From an uncultured Butyricicoccus sp. (GTDB lineage: Bacteria; Bacillota; Clostridia; Oscillospirales; Butyricicoccaceae), in assembly GCA_934532985.1 (NCBI GenBank), contig CAKTAV010000018.1:1-29132 (forward strand): a stretch of 29,132 nt of DNA, in the 5' to 3' direction. Below, in pieces: positions 1 through 7,609 of the stretch. A model generated the notes under the pieces. That model did not search any database. It had not been told where the DNA came from and saw nothing but the letters and a program-made list of their open reading frames with translations. Positions within the stretch are counted from its first letter, which is position 1, and every line of letters starts with the position of its first letter. The position numbers and the translations under genes are program-made.

Positions 1-30
1 TCAACTACGCCCCCTGTGAACTCGCTGTAT

Positions 31-77
31 AAAAAGCGAGTGTTCTTACAGCCTTTCAAATGCTGTAAGAACACTCG
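31..77 (-). terminator. Intrinsic terminator of tRNA-Leu
   Basis: A perfect 16-bp inverted repeat (37-52 with 62-77, 9-base loop) lies just downstream of the tRNA-Leu gene. Read on the minus strand, it is followed by a run of five T (bases 31-35). The hairpin starts 4 bases past the encoded CCA. A second, shorter repeat (CTCGC at 21-25 with GCGAG at 36-40) overlaps its outer edge and could form an alternative stem. Confidence 0.85.
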
Positions 78-80
78 TCA

Positions 81-166
<86 letters not shown>

Positions 167-183
167 ATAATATCTGCCTATAT

Positions 184-213
184 AGGATAGCATAGACGTA
201 TTTTGCGTGTCAA
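184..213 (-). promoter_or_regulatory. Sigma-A promoter of tRNA-Leu
   Basis: On the minus strand a perfect -35 TTGACA (208-213) is followed after 18 bases by TATCCT (184-189) as -10. The predicted start is about 10 bases upstream of the tRNA 5' end. Confidence 0.75.
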
Positions 214-253
214 GAAAAAGTGTGAGCAATTGGTATCCAAACACAAAAAAATA

Positions 254-267
254 TGGTACAATATAAT
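254..267 (+). promoter_or_regulatory. Probable promoter of the lipoprotein-to-cysS operon
   Basis: An extended -10 (TG at 254-255, then TACAAT at 257-262) overlaps a second -10-like TATAAT (262-267). No good -35 is present at 16-18 bases; TTGGTA at 230-235 is too far. The start would leave a leader of about 75 bases before the first gene, and I see no riboswitch-like structure in that leader. Confidence 0.45.
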
Positions 268-346
268 CTGATTCTTTTGAGGATATAGAGAAACAGAGTG
301 CTGTTTCACGCAATAACGTTGCATGTTGCTTTGCGGGGGAGGAATT

Positions 347-1672
347 ATGAAGTATCTCAAACGCGTTATGGCAGCGGTGCTGTGTGCGTCAATACTGTGC
401 GGCTGTACGATGCTGAGCAGTGCAGACGATTTATTACAGGCGCCGCGCGCGTCCAAAAATTATTTGTTGCTGCAAAAAAAGTTGGAGAGTCTGGGGCAGA
501 AGCTGACGCCGGTTTCGCCGCAGAGCGGACAATATCGAAATACCGTGACCTTTGAAGACTTGGATGGCGACGGCGTGGAGGAAGCCATTGCTACGGTGCG
601 TCAGGGCACGAGCGGACAGATTTCCGTCTATGTCTTTCAGTTTGTGGACGATCAGTATGAGCAGATCGGCTGCATTACCGGACAGGCATCTGCGATTGGC
701 TCACTGTTGTTCCTACAGTTTGGGAAAAATGAGCAGGGTATGATTATCACATGGGTGCTGGCCAGCGGCACGGTGGAGGGCATGACGGTCTGCGGCCTGA
801 AACAGGGTGAGATGACTAAGCTTGCCGAGGTGGAATATACGGACTACATCACGGGAGATTTGGACGGCGACCATGAGGATGAAATTTTTGCGCTGAATTA
901 TAGTGCAAGCGGGCGTAAAATTGCACGACTGTACGACTATCAGGGTGATAAAATGGCGCTGGTGGCACAGGCAGACGCCACGCAGGATGTTCAGGCGGTT
1001 GCCAATATCACAATGGGCTCGCTGGCCGACGGTAAAAAGGCTGTCTTTGTGGATAACAAATTTGAAACCGACAACGGTATGCAGACGGATATCTATGCGG
1101 TGTCCGGTTCCGGAAAGAAGGACAACCCGATTACGGTGGAGAATCTGGCACTGACGCCGGGTGTTTCGACCTATCGCCCGGTGGCGCTGTATTATTCGAG
1201 TGATGTGGACAGTGACGGCAGTGTGGAAATTCCGCAGCCGTTGCCGCTGCCCGGTTACACAAAGGCAGATCAGCAGGATACCCTGTATATGATTGACTGG
1301 TTCCGATATAATGTCGGAGCTGGAAGAGCACCGGTACGCGCGTGCACGACCTATCATTCGCTCAGTGAGGGATGGTGTCTTATTTTCCCGAAGGGATGGC
1401 GCGGCAATGTTACGGCCAAAACGACGGGAGATTCCGATGTCAGCCAGACGATTTTCCTCGATGCTAAAACAAAGGAAGTCCTTGTAACTTTCTATGCCTT
1501 TGGCGGCAGCGACCGAGAACAGGCGGCGGCAACCGGCGGCTTGACACAGCTTGGAAAGTCATCCAGCCGATACTATGCAATGAAGGTAGAACGTCACTGC
1601 AAGAGCAAGCATGCTGTGAGCAAAGCGCAATTGGAAAAGAAATTTATTATTATCCAGTCAGATTGGTATTGA
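347..1672 (+). CDS. Secreted lipoprotein with Asp-rich (FG-GAP/VCBS-like) repeats
   Basis: This 441-residue protein is of unknown function. The N-terminus (MKYLKRVMAAVLCASILCGC) is a lipoprotein signal with a lipobox ending at Cys20, so it should be anchored to the outer face of the membrane. Three calcium-loop-like stretches, DLDGDGVEE (from residue 71), DLDGDHEDE (from 171) and DVDSDGSVE (from 286), resemble the Asp-rich loops of FG-GAP/VCBS beta-propeller repeats. The ATG at 347 was chosen over upstream in-frame codons because GGGGGAGGA precedes it by 3 bases. It sits 41 bases ahead of a response regulator and its kinase, so an accessory sensing role is plausible, but that is inference from position only. 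Confidence 0.8.
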   Translation: MKYLKRVMAAVLCASILCGCTMLSSADDLLQAPRASKNYLLLQKKLESLGQKLTPVSPQSGQYRNTVTFEDLDGDGVEEAIATVRQGTSGQISVYVFQFVDDQYEQIGCITGQASAIGSLLFLQFGKNEQGMIITWVLASGTVEGMTVCGLKQGEMTKLAEVEYTDYITGDLDGDHEDEIFALNYSASGRKIARLYDYQGDKMALVAQADATQDVQAVANITMGSLADGKKAVFVDNKFETDNGMQTDIYAVSGSGKKDNPITVENLALTPGVSTYRPVALYYSSDVDSDGSVEIPQPLPLPGYTKADQQDTLYMIDWFRYNVGAGRAPVRACTTYHSLSEGWCLIFPKGWRGNVTAKTTGDSDVSQTIFLDAKTKEVLVTFYAFGGSDREQAAATGGLTQLGKSSSRYYAMKVERHCKSKHAVSKAQLEKKFIIIQSDWY

Positions 1673-1713
1673 TACGAGAAACGTGAGGAATTACAGAGGT
1701 TGGGGAGGAAATT

Positions 1714-2400
1714 ATGGCGAAAAAAGTATTGGTATTGGAAGATGAAGAAAATATCCGCAGCTTTTTGGTCATTAATATGAAACGCGCGGGATACGATGTC
1801 ATTCAGGCGGGAACCGGCGAGGATGCGCTGGCAGAGTACCACAAAAACACAGACGTGATGGTGTGTATTCTGGATGTCATGCTGCCGGGCATTGATGGAT
1901 ATGAGGTTTGCCGCACCCTGCGTGCTGAGGGATACGAGGGCGGTATTATTATGCTGACCGCCCGCGTGCAGGAATCCGACAAGGTGACCGGCTTGATGAC
2001 CGGTGCGGATGACTATGTTACAAAACCGTTTTCGGTAGCTGAGCTGACCGCGCGTGTCGATGCGCTGGTTCGCCGCCTGGGCTTCCGCAATGCGTCGTCA
2101 GAAGTGATTCAGAGTGGGCCGTTTTGTTTGGATCTTCGTGCGCGTGAGCTGCGCAAAAATGACCACCGCGTTGATTTGACACAGGTGGAATTTGCACTGA
2201 TGAAAGCGTTTTTGCAGAATAAGGGACGCGCACTGGATCGTGAAGAGCTGCTCTCTATGGTTTGGGGACGAGATTATTCCGGCGAGCTGAAAATTGTTGA
2301 CGTCAATATCCGTCGTCTGCGCATTAAGGTAGAGGATACGCCGGGCTCGCCGAAGTACATCGTTACGGTGCGTGGCTACGGCTATATGTGGGAAGGATAA
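1714..2400 (+). CDS. OmpR/PhoB-family response regulator
   Basis: This is a 228-residue DNA-binding response regulator of a two-component system. The receiver domain (about 1-120) has the acidic pocket (Glu9, Asp10), the phospho-acceptor Asp54 in LDVMLPG, Thr82 and Lys104 (KPF). A winged-helix effector domain follows (about 128-226, ending VRGYGYMWEG). GGGGAGGAAA precedes the ATG. The cognate kinase gene starts 9 bases downstream, and the lipoprotein gene lies just upstream. Its targets cannot be read from this window, and I found no obvious direct repeats that would mark a binding site ahead of the operon. Confidence 0.95.
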   Translation: MAKKVLVLEDEENIRSFLVINMKRAGYDVIQAGTGEDALAEYHKNTDVMVCILDVMLPGIDGYEVCRTLRAEGYEGGIIMLTARVQESDKVTGLMTGADDYVTKPFSVAELTARVDALVRRLGFRNASSEVIQSGPFCLDLRARELRKNDHRVDLTQVEFALMKAFLQNKGRALDREELLSMVWGRDYSGELKIVDVNIRRLRIKVEDTPGSPKYIVTVRGYGYMWEG

Positions 2401-2409
2401 CGCGGGGTT

Positions 2410-4059
2410 ATGGATAAAAAAGTAACTGCGGACACCAGGGAGCTTCCTGATCTTTCCCAAGAATTTCGAAAAAAAACATCGGAACACAGCGCGAAGGAGA
2501 TTTTTGTTCAGCGCGGACGTGCGGGTCTGCGCGGACGCTGGATGGTCAATTCGCTGAGCTTTATCTCTGCGCTGCTGGCGATCATTACGATTTTTGTTGC
2601 CATGATTACGGCAAGCTATTACTACAACGCGATGAGTGAAAATCTGCTCAGCCGTGCGACACAGACAGCGACTTTTCTCAACCGCTTCATGAATGAGAAC
2701 AATGAGCAGTTTATGGCGGCGGGACAGTCGCTGGTGGCGGGCAACGAGGAAAAGGATAAACTGGAAATTCAGATTATCACACGAACAGGACGGATTTTTG
2801 CGTCCTCGTCATCCTTTAGCCAGTCGGGCAGCAAGCCGGGAACCAAGGATGTCAAGCAGTGTTTGGACAACGACACGACGACGATTTGGACGGGTAAGGA
2901 TAAGACGTCGGGCGAAAATGTCATGTCGGTTTCAGCGCCGCTGTATGACAACAACGGAGACTTGATTGGCGCGGTGCGATATATTTCGTCAACGGTAAAG
3001 ATTCAGAAGCAGATCGCATTGATTGTGCTGGCGTGCCTGCTGATCGGCTGTGCCTTTGCGGCGACGATTGTGGTCTCGAACCGCTATTTTATGAAGTCGA
3101 TTGTGGAGCCGGTCAAGAAAATCAACATCATTGCCAAGGAAATTTCGGCAGGACGCTATGGTATGCGCCTGCAAAAAATACATGATGATGAGATTGGCGA
3201 CTTATGCGATACTATCAACCAGATGTCGGAGGAGATCGGCCGGGCAGAGCGCATGAAAAATGACTTCCTGTCGTCAGTATCGCATGAGCTGCGCACGCCG
3301 CTGACCGCCATTGGCGGCTGGAGTGATACGTTGATTGCGGGCGGCGCAACCGACCCGGAAGAGGTGCTGCTCGGTCTGAATATCATTCAGAAGGAGAGCC
3401 GCCGCTTGACGCAGATGGTAGAGGAGCTGCTGGAGTTCACCCGTCTGGAGACCGGACGATTGAAGCTGAATATGGAGCTGTTTGATGTCGGTGCAGAGTT
3501 GTATGAGGCGACGTATATGTATCAAAACATGCTGGATAAGGAAAATATCGCGCTGGAATATGACATTCCGGACGACATGTGCATGGTAAACGGCGACCGT
3601 CACCGCATGAAGCAGGTATTCCTGAACATCATTGACAATGCGGCAAAGTATGGCAAGAGCGGCGGCAAGATTCAGGTTTTACTGGAACGTGACAGCTATA
3701 CGGTACAGGTAAAGGTACGCGACTGGGGTGTTGGCATCCCGGCGGACGAGCTTCCGTTTGTCAAGGAGAAGTTCTACAAGGGCAGCTCTAAGCAGCGCGG
3801 CAGCGGCATTGGTCTGGCGATTACGGACGAAATTGTGCGTATGCACAACGGCATTCTCAAAATTGACAGCAAGCAGGGAGAGGGAACCTGTGTGACCATT
3901 TCCTTGCCGCTGGCGGATGTCGCGCCGATTTCGGCGAAGGATCCGACACAGATAGCGGAGCAGGAGAAGAAGACCGGGCCAAAGCCGGAAAGCAAGACGG
4001 AACCGTCCGAGCCGGAGACGGTCGTGGAAGAAACGGAGGATTCTACGAGTGAGCAATGA
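2410..4059 (+). CDS. Membrane sensor histidine kinase
   Basis: The 549 residues are arranged as a cytoplasmic N-tail, TM1 (about 48-71), an extracytoplasmic sensing domain of about 125 residues, TM2 (about 202-222), HAMP (about 223-276), a HisKA domain with His292 in SHELRTP, and an ATPase domain. The ATPase has the N box (Asn410 in IIDNAAKYG), G1 (DWGVGIP from 438) and G2 (GSGIGL from 464). The last 50 residues are a charged Glu/Lys/Pro-rich tail that is unusual for the family. The kinase presumably phosphorylates the regulator encoded directly upstream. The Shine-Dalgarno is weak (GCGGGGTT), suggesting coupling to the upstream gene. The 3' end overlaps the next gene by 11 bases. Confidence 0.95.
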   Translation: MDKKVTADTRELPDLSQEFRKKTSEHSAKEIFVQRGRAGLRGRWMVNSLSFISALLAIITIFVAMITASYYYNAMSENLLSRATQTATFLNRFMNENNEQFMAAGQSLVAGNEEKDKLEIQIITRTGRIFASSSSFSQSGSKPGTKDVKQCLDNDTTTIWTGKDKTSGENVMSVSAPLYDNNGDLIGAVRYISSTVKIQKQIALIVLACLLIGCAFAATIVVSNRYFMKSIVEPVKKINIIAKEISAGRYGMRLQKIHDDEIGDLCDTINQMSEEIGRAERMKNDFLSSVSHELRTPLTAIGGWSDTLIAGGATDPEEVLLGLNIIQKESRRLTQMVEELLEFTRLETGRLKLNMELFDVGAELYEATYMYQNMLDKENIALEYDIPDDMCMVNGDRHRMKQVFLNIIDNAAKYGKSGGKIQVLLERDSYTVQVKVRDWGVGIPADELPFVKEKFYKGSSKQRGSGIGLAITDEIVRMHNGILKIDSKQGEGTCVTISLPLADVAPISAKDPTQIAEQEKKTGPKPESKTEPSEPETVVEETEDSTSEQ

Positions 4060-4993
4060 GAAGGTGCTTCACAAAACCAGCATCGGCGGACAGGCCGTGC
4101 TGGAGGGCATCATGATGAAGGGGCCGAAAAAGACCTGCATCGCTGTGCGAAAGTCGGATGGAACGATTGAAACCGAGGAAAAAGAGACGCATCTGCTCAA
4201 GGATCGGTATCCGATCGCCGGACTTCCGATTATACGGGGCTTTTTGAATATGATTGTCCAGCTGGCAGAGGGCTTTCAGGCAATTGAGTTCTCCTCTCGC
4301 TTTTTGGAGGAAGAAGAGGAGGACTACGAGCCGAGCTGCTTTGAGCTGTGGCTGGAAAAAACCTTCGGACAATCTAAAATCGAAAAGGCGATTTACGGAC
4401 TGTCCATTGCACTGGGCGTTATCATTGCGGTGGGACTGTTTGTTCTGCTACCGGCGTTTCTGGTGGAACTGCTGCCGGATAGCGTACCGCACATGGCGGC
4501 AAATTTGCTGGAGGGCGTTGTGCGCATTGTCCTGTTTGTGCTGTACATGTGGGGCGTGTCCTTCATGAAGGACATCCGGCGCACGTACGAATATCACGGT
4601 GCAGAGCACAAGACGATCTTTTGCTATGAAAAGGGGTTGGAGCTGACGGTGGAAAATGTCCGCCGGCAGGGACGGTTTCACCCGCGCTGCGGCACGAGCT
4701 TTCTGTTTGTCATTATGATTATCAGCATTCTGGTGTTTTCCCTCATCAGCGTACAGGGTACGCTGCTTCGTCTGCTGCTTCGTGTTGTGCTGCTTCCGCT
4801 TGTCATCGGCCTGAGCTACGAGGTCATTAAGATAACGGGACGCTCGGACGGCGCACTGTCGCGTGCGGTGAGCTGGCCGGGACGCATGCTTCAGCATTTG
4901 ACCGTGCTGGAGCCGGACGACAGTATGATTGAAGTGGCGATTACGGCGCTGACGGCAGTTCTGCCGGAGCACGAGGGCGAGGATAATTGGTAA
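4049..4993 (+). CDS. DUF1385 (YqhQ-family) membrane protein
   Basis: This 314-residue protein is recognised as DUF1385 from its start (IGGQAVLEGIMMKGP) and the EYHGAEHKTIFCYE and RFHPRCGTSFLF blocks. Hydrophobic segments around residues 115-140, 155-175, 215-235 and 240-260 indicate an integral membrane protein. The biochemical function is unknown. The start is a GTG at 4049 with GGAGG 9 bases upstream, inside the end of the kinase gene, so translation is probably coupled. The stop is 1 base before prmC. In many Clostridia this gene lies next to prmC and prfA, so the placement next to prmC is conserved while the link to the two-component system is less usual. Confidence 0.9.
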   Translation: MSNEKVLHKTSIGGQAVLEGIMMKGPKKTCIAVRKSDGTIETEEKETHLLKDRYPIAGLPIIRGFLNMIVQLAEGFQAIEFSSRFLEEEEEDYEPSCFELWLEKTFGQSKIEKAIYGLSIALGVIIAVGLFVLLPAFLVELLPDSVPHMAANLLEGVVRIVLFVLYMWGVSFMKDIRRTYEYHGAEHKTIFCYEKGLELTVENVRRQGRFHPRCGTSFLFVIMIISILVFSLISVQGTLLRLLLRVVLLPLVIGLSYEVIKITGRSDGALSRAVSWPGRMLQHLTVLEPDDSMIEVAITALTAVLPEHEGEDNW

Positions 4994-4994
4994 T

Positions 4995-5870
4995 ATGACG
5001 GTTTGGGAATTATGCGAGTCCATGCGCAGTGCGATGGATGAATACGGAATTGAAGCGTCACAGCTGGAATCGCAGGAGCTGACGGCGAAGGCGACCGGCG
5101 CGGACCGCCGCGATGTTCTGCGGTGGAAAAGCATGGATGTGACGGCAAGCCAGCGAAGAACCGCGGGAGAAATGCTGATTCAGCGCTTGCGCGGAAAGCC
5201 GGTTGCGTATATTATTGGAGAGTGGGATTTTTATGGGCACACGTTCCTTGTGACGCCGGATGTCCTGATTCCGCGCAGCGATACCGAGGTGCTGTGTCAC
5301 GCGGCTTTAGAGGAAATCAAAAAGCGAAAGAACCCGAAGGTGATGGATCTGTGCTGCGGCAGTGGATGCATTGGTATCAGTATTGCGCTGGAGGCGCCGA
5401 ATGCGTCGGTCACGGCGGTGGATGTATCCGTGGCGGCGCTGGGCGTAGCGCGTCAGAATGCCGAGCGATATAAGCTGACGAAAGAGCGGTACAACGCGAT
5501 TTGGGGCGACGCCTATCGTCTGGGCGGCGTGTCGGGACGATATGATGTACTGGTGTGCAATCCGCCGTATATCACGGCGAAGGAAATGCGCGAGCTGGAT
5601 GGCAGCGTGCGCGACTATGAGCCGGAGCTTGCCCTGTATGGCGGCGAGGATGGAATGGACTTCTATCGGATTATTTCCCGCCGTGGCATCACGACAATGC
5701 GCCCGGGCGGCTGTGTTCTGGTGGAATGCGGCTGGAAACAAGCGAGAGAAGTCGCCACGCTGTTTTACAGCGGCGGCTTGGAACATATTGAGACTATACC
5801 GGATCTGAACGGTATTGACCGCGTTGTGCGGGCATATGTACCGAAGGATCTGGAAGGGTTGAAGGAATAG
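4995..5870 (+). CDS. prmC: PrmC: release-factor glutamine N5-methyltransferase
   Basis: PrmC methylates the Gln of the GGQ motif in peptide-chain release factors RF1 and RF2, using S-adenosylmethionine. The 291 residues fit the family length. The N-terminal helical domain leads into PVAYIIGEWDFYG and IPRSDTE, which are family signatures. The SAM-binding motif DLCCGSGCIG starts at residue 118 and the catalytic NPPY is at 189-192. The ATG at 4995 follows GAGG by about 10 bases. The usual partner prfA does not follow; recA begins 15 bases after the stop. Confidence 0.96.
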   Translation: MTVWELCESMRSAMDEYGIEASQLESQELTAKATGADRRDVLRWKSMDVTASQRRTAGEMLIQRLRGKPVAYIIGEWDFYGHTFLVTPDVLIPRSDTEVLCHAALEEIKKRKNPKVMDLCCGSGCIGISIALEAPNASVTAVDVSVAALGVARQNAERYKLTKERYNAIWGDAYRLGGVSGRYDVLVCNPPYITAKEMRELDGSVRDYEPELALYGGEDGMDFYRIISRRGITTMRPGGCVLVECGWKQAREVATLFYSGGLEHIETIPDLNGIDRVVRAYVPKDLEGLKE

Positions 5871-5885
5871 GAGGAGAGCAAGAAC

Positions 5886-7094
5886 ATGGCAAATAACAAA
5901 AAACAACTGGAGCATGTAACGGTTGCTACAGATAAAAAGAAGGCGCTGGAAATTGCGCTGTCCCAGATTGAAAAGCAGTTCGGCAAGAATGCCGTGATGC
6001 GTATGGGACAGGAAAGCTCGATGAATGTCACGGCGATTCCGACCGGCTCGATTGGTCTGGACATGGCGCTGGGTATCGGCGGACTGCCGCGCGGCAGAAT
6101 CGTGGAGATCTATGGACCGGAATCGTCTGGTAAGACGACGCTGGCGCTGCATGCCGTGGCATCGGCACAGGCAATGGGCGGCGAAGCGGCCTATATCGAT
6201 GCGGAGCACGCGCTGGATCCGGAATATGCCCGCGCACTGGGCGTTGATGTGGATAGCCTGCTGGTATCCCAGCCGGATTCTGGCGATCAGGGTCTGGAAA
6301 TTGCCGAGCAGCTGGTGCGTTCCGGCGCACTGGACATCATCGTCATCGACTCGGTTGCCGCTCTGGTTCCGCGTGCGGAGATTGAGGGTGAGATGGGCGA
6401 TGCGTTTGTCGGCCTGCACGCACGACTGATGAGCCAGGCGCTGCGAAAGCTCGCCGGTGTTATCTCTAAGTCCAACTGCGTGGCGATTTTTATCAACCAG
6501 CTGCGTGAAAAGGTCGGTGTGGTCTATGGTAACCCAGAGGTTACGACGGGCGGCCGTGCGCTGAAGTTCTATTCCTCGGTGCGTCTTGAAGTGCGCCGCG
6601 TAGAGCATCTGAAGAACGGCACGCAGATGATCGGCAGCCGCACCCGTGTCAAGGTAGTAAAGAATAAAATGGCGCCGCCGTTCCGTGAGGCGATGTTTGA
6701 CATTATGTACGGTGAGGGCATTTCCCGCATCGGCGAGCTGGTAGATCTCGGCGTAGAATATGAGCTGGTACGCAAGAGCGGCGCATGGTTCTATATGGGC
6801 GAGACCCGGATCGGACAGGGACGTGAAAATGCCAAGCAGTTTATGCGGGATAACCCGGAGATTGCGCAGAAGCTGGAGGAGGATATCCGCAAGGCGATTG
6901 TCGAAGCGCGCGAGAAGGCCAAGCAGGAGAACATGCAGAAGGGCGCAGCAGCGCGCCGCCGCGTGAGCGCGGCCGCAGAGAACCAAAGCGAGGGCAACGA
7001 GGAAGAAGCGCCGCTGCCGGAGGAACCGCAGAGAAAGCGCAGCAGCGCGGCGGTATCCATCGACGCGGATGACTTCGGCGACGACGATATCTGA
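5886..7094 (+). CDS. recA: RecA recombinase
   Basis: RecA is the ATP-dependent strand-exchange protein of homologous recombination and co-protease of the SOS response. It has the Walker A motif GPESSGKTT (77-85), the DNA-binding loop region around FINQLREKVGV, and the KVVKNKMAPPF block. At 402 residues it is about 50 longer than typical RecA. The extra length is a C-terminal tail (about 353-402) with an ARRR patch and then Glu/Asp-rich sequence ending DDFGDDDI. GGAGGAG precedes the ATG. No LexA-type palindrome and no promoter are visible in the 15 bases after prmC or in the end of prmC. recX overlaps its stop by 1 base. Confidence 0.98.
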   Translation: MANNKKQLEHVTVATDKKKALEIALSQIEKQFGKNAVMRMGQESSMNVTAIPTGSIGLDMALGIGGLPRGRIVEIYGPESSGKTTLALHAVASAQAMGGEAAYIDAEHALDPEYARALGVDVDSLLVSQPDSGDQGLEIAEQLVRSGALDIIVIDSVAALVPRAEIEGEMGDAFVGLHARLMSQALRKLAGVISKSNCVAIFINQLREKVGVVYGNPEVTTGGRALKFYSSVRLEVRRVEHLKNGTQMIGSRTRVKVVKNKMAPPFREAMFDIMYGEGISRIGELVDLGVEYELVRKSGAWFYMGETRIGQGRENAKQFMRDNPEIAQKLEEDIRKAIVEAREKAKQENMQKGAAARRRVSAAAENQSEGNEEEAPLPEEPQRKRSSAAVSIDADDFGDDDI

Positions 7095-7594
7095 TGCGGC
7101 AGAAAAAGACGCAGGAGCCACTGACACCGGAAGAGGAATACGACCGCGCCGCCTCCGCGGCGGCACGGATGCTCTCGCGGCGTCCGCTGTCTGAGAGGGC
7201 GCTGGGTGAGAAGCTGCGCGAAAAGGAATTTTCCGAGGACGCGGCGGACTATGCCGTGGAGCGCATGAAGGTTCTGGGGGCGCTGGATGACCGCGCGTAT
7301 GCGGAGCGGGTGGTGCAGAGCTATCGGCGAAAGGGCTGCGGACGCCTGCGCATTTTGCAAGAGCTGGAGCACCGGCGCGTGCCGAAAGAGCTGGCGCAGG
7401 AGGCGCTGGATGCCTTTGAGCCGGATTGGGACGCAATGATTGCGATTTTGGGAAAAAAGCTGCACGGTGACGTTAGCGACCGCAAGCAAAACGATAAAGC
7501 CTGCGCCGCATTGCAGCGCCGCGGTTTTTCCTTTGCACAGATTCGGGAGGCGATGCAGCGATATCGCGAGTCGTTGGAGGAAATCACGAGATAG
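7094..7594 (+). CDS. recX: RecX regulatory protein
   Basis: RecX binds RecA filaments and limits RecA activity. This 166-residue helical protein contains the three-helix repeats typical of the family (for example ALGEKLREKEFSEDAADYAVERMKVLGALDDRAYAERVV written in pieces: LSERALGEKL, LGALDDRAYA, GCGRLRILQEL). Its ATG shares one base with the recA stop (ATGA arrangement), so translation is coupled. The gene pair recA-recX is widespread. Identification rests on the sequence pattern plus this position. Confidence 0.93.
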   Translation: MRQKKTQEPLTPEEEYDRAASAAARMLSRRPLSERALGEKLREKEFSEDAADYAVERMKVLGALDDRAYAERVVQSYRRKGCGRLRILQELEHRRVPKELAQEALDAFEPDWDAMIAILGKKLHGDVSDRKQNDKACAALQRRGFSFAQIREAMQRYRESLEEITR

Positions 7595-7609
7595 GAGAGA
7601 AAGTTATCT

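Noticed and set aside
1..80. CRISPR-like or mobile-element end in the first 80 bases
   Set aside because: There is a single inverted repeat with a T run next to a tRNA, which is a terminator; no repeated units, attachment-site duplication or integrase are seen.
713..1357. A 214-codon minus-strand frame inside the lipoprotein gene
   Set aside because: The plus-strand frame has a signal peptide, repeats and a good ribosome binding site; the antisense frame has none of these.
5872..5900. LexA box near the recA start
   Set aside because: AGAACATGGC contains a half site by chance over the start codon; no second half is present.
5307..7436. A 709-codon open frame on the minus strand opposite prmC, recA and recX
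   Set aside because: It is antisense to three well-identified genes, its product is rich in Arg, His and Ala without a recognisable domain, and no ribosome binding site precedes it. Long antisense frames are expected from the codon use here.
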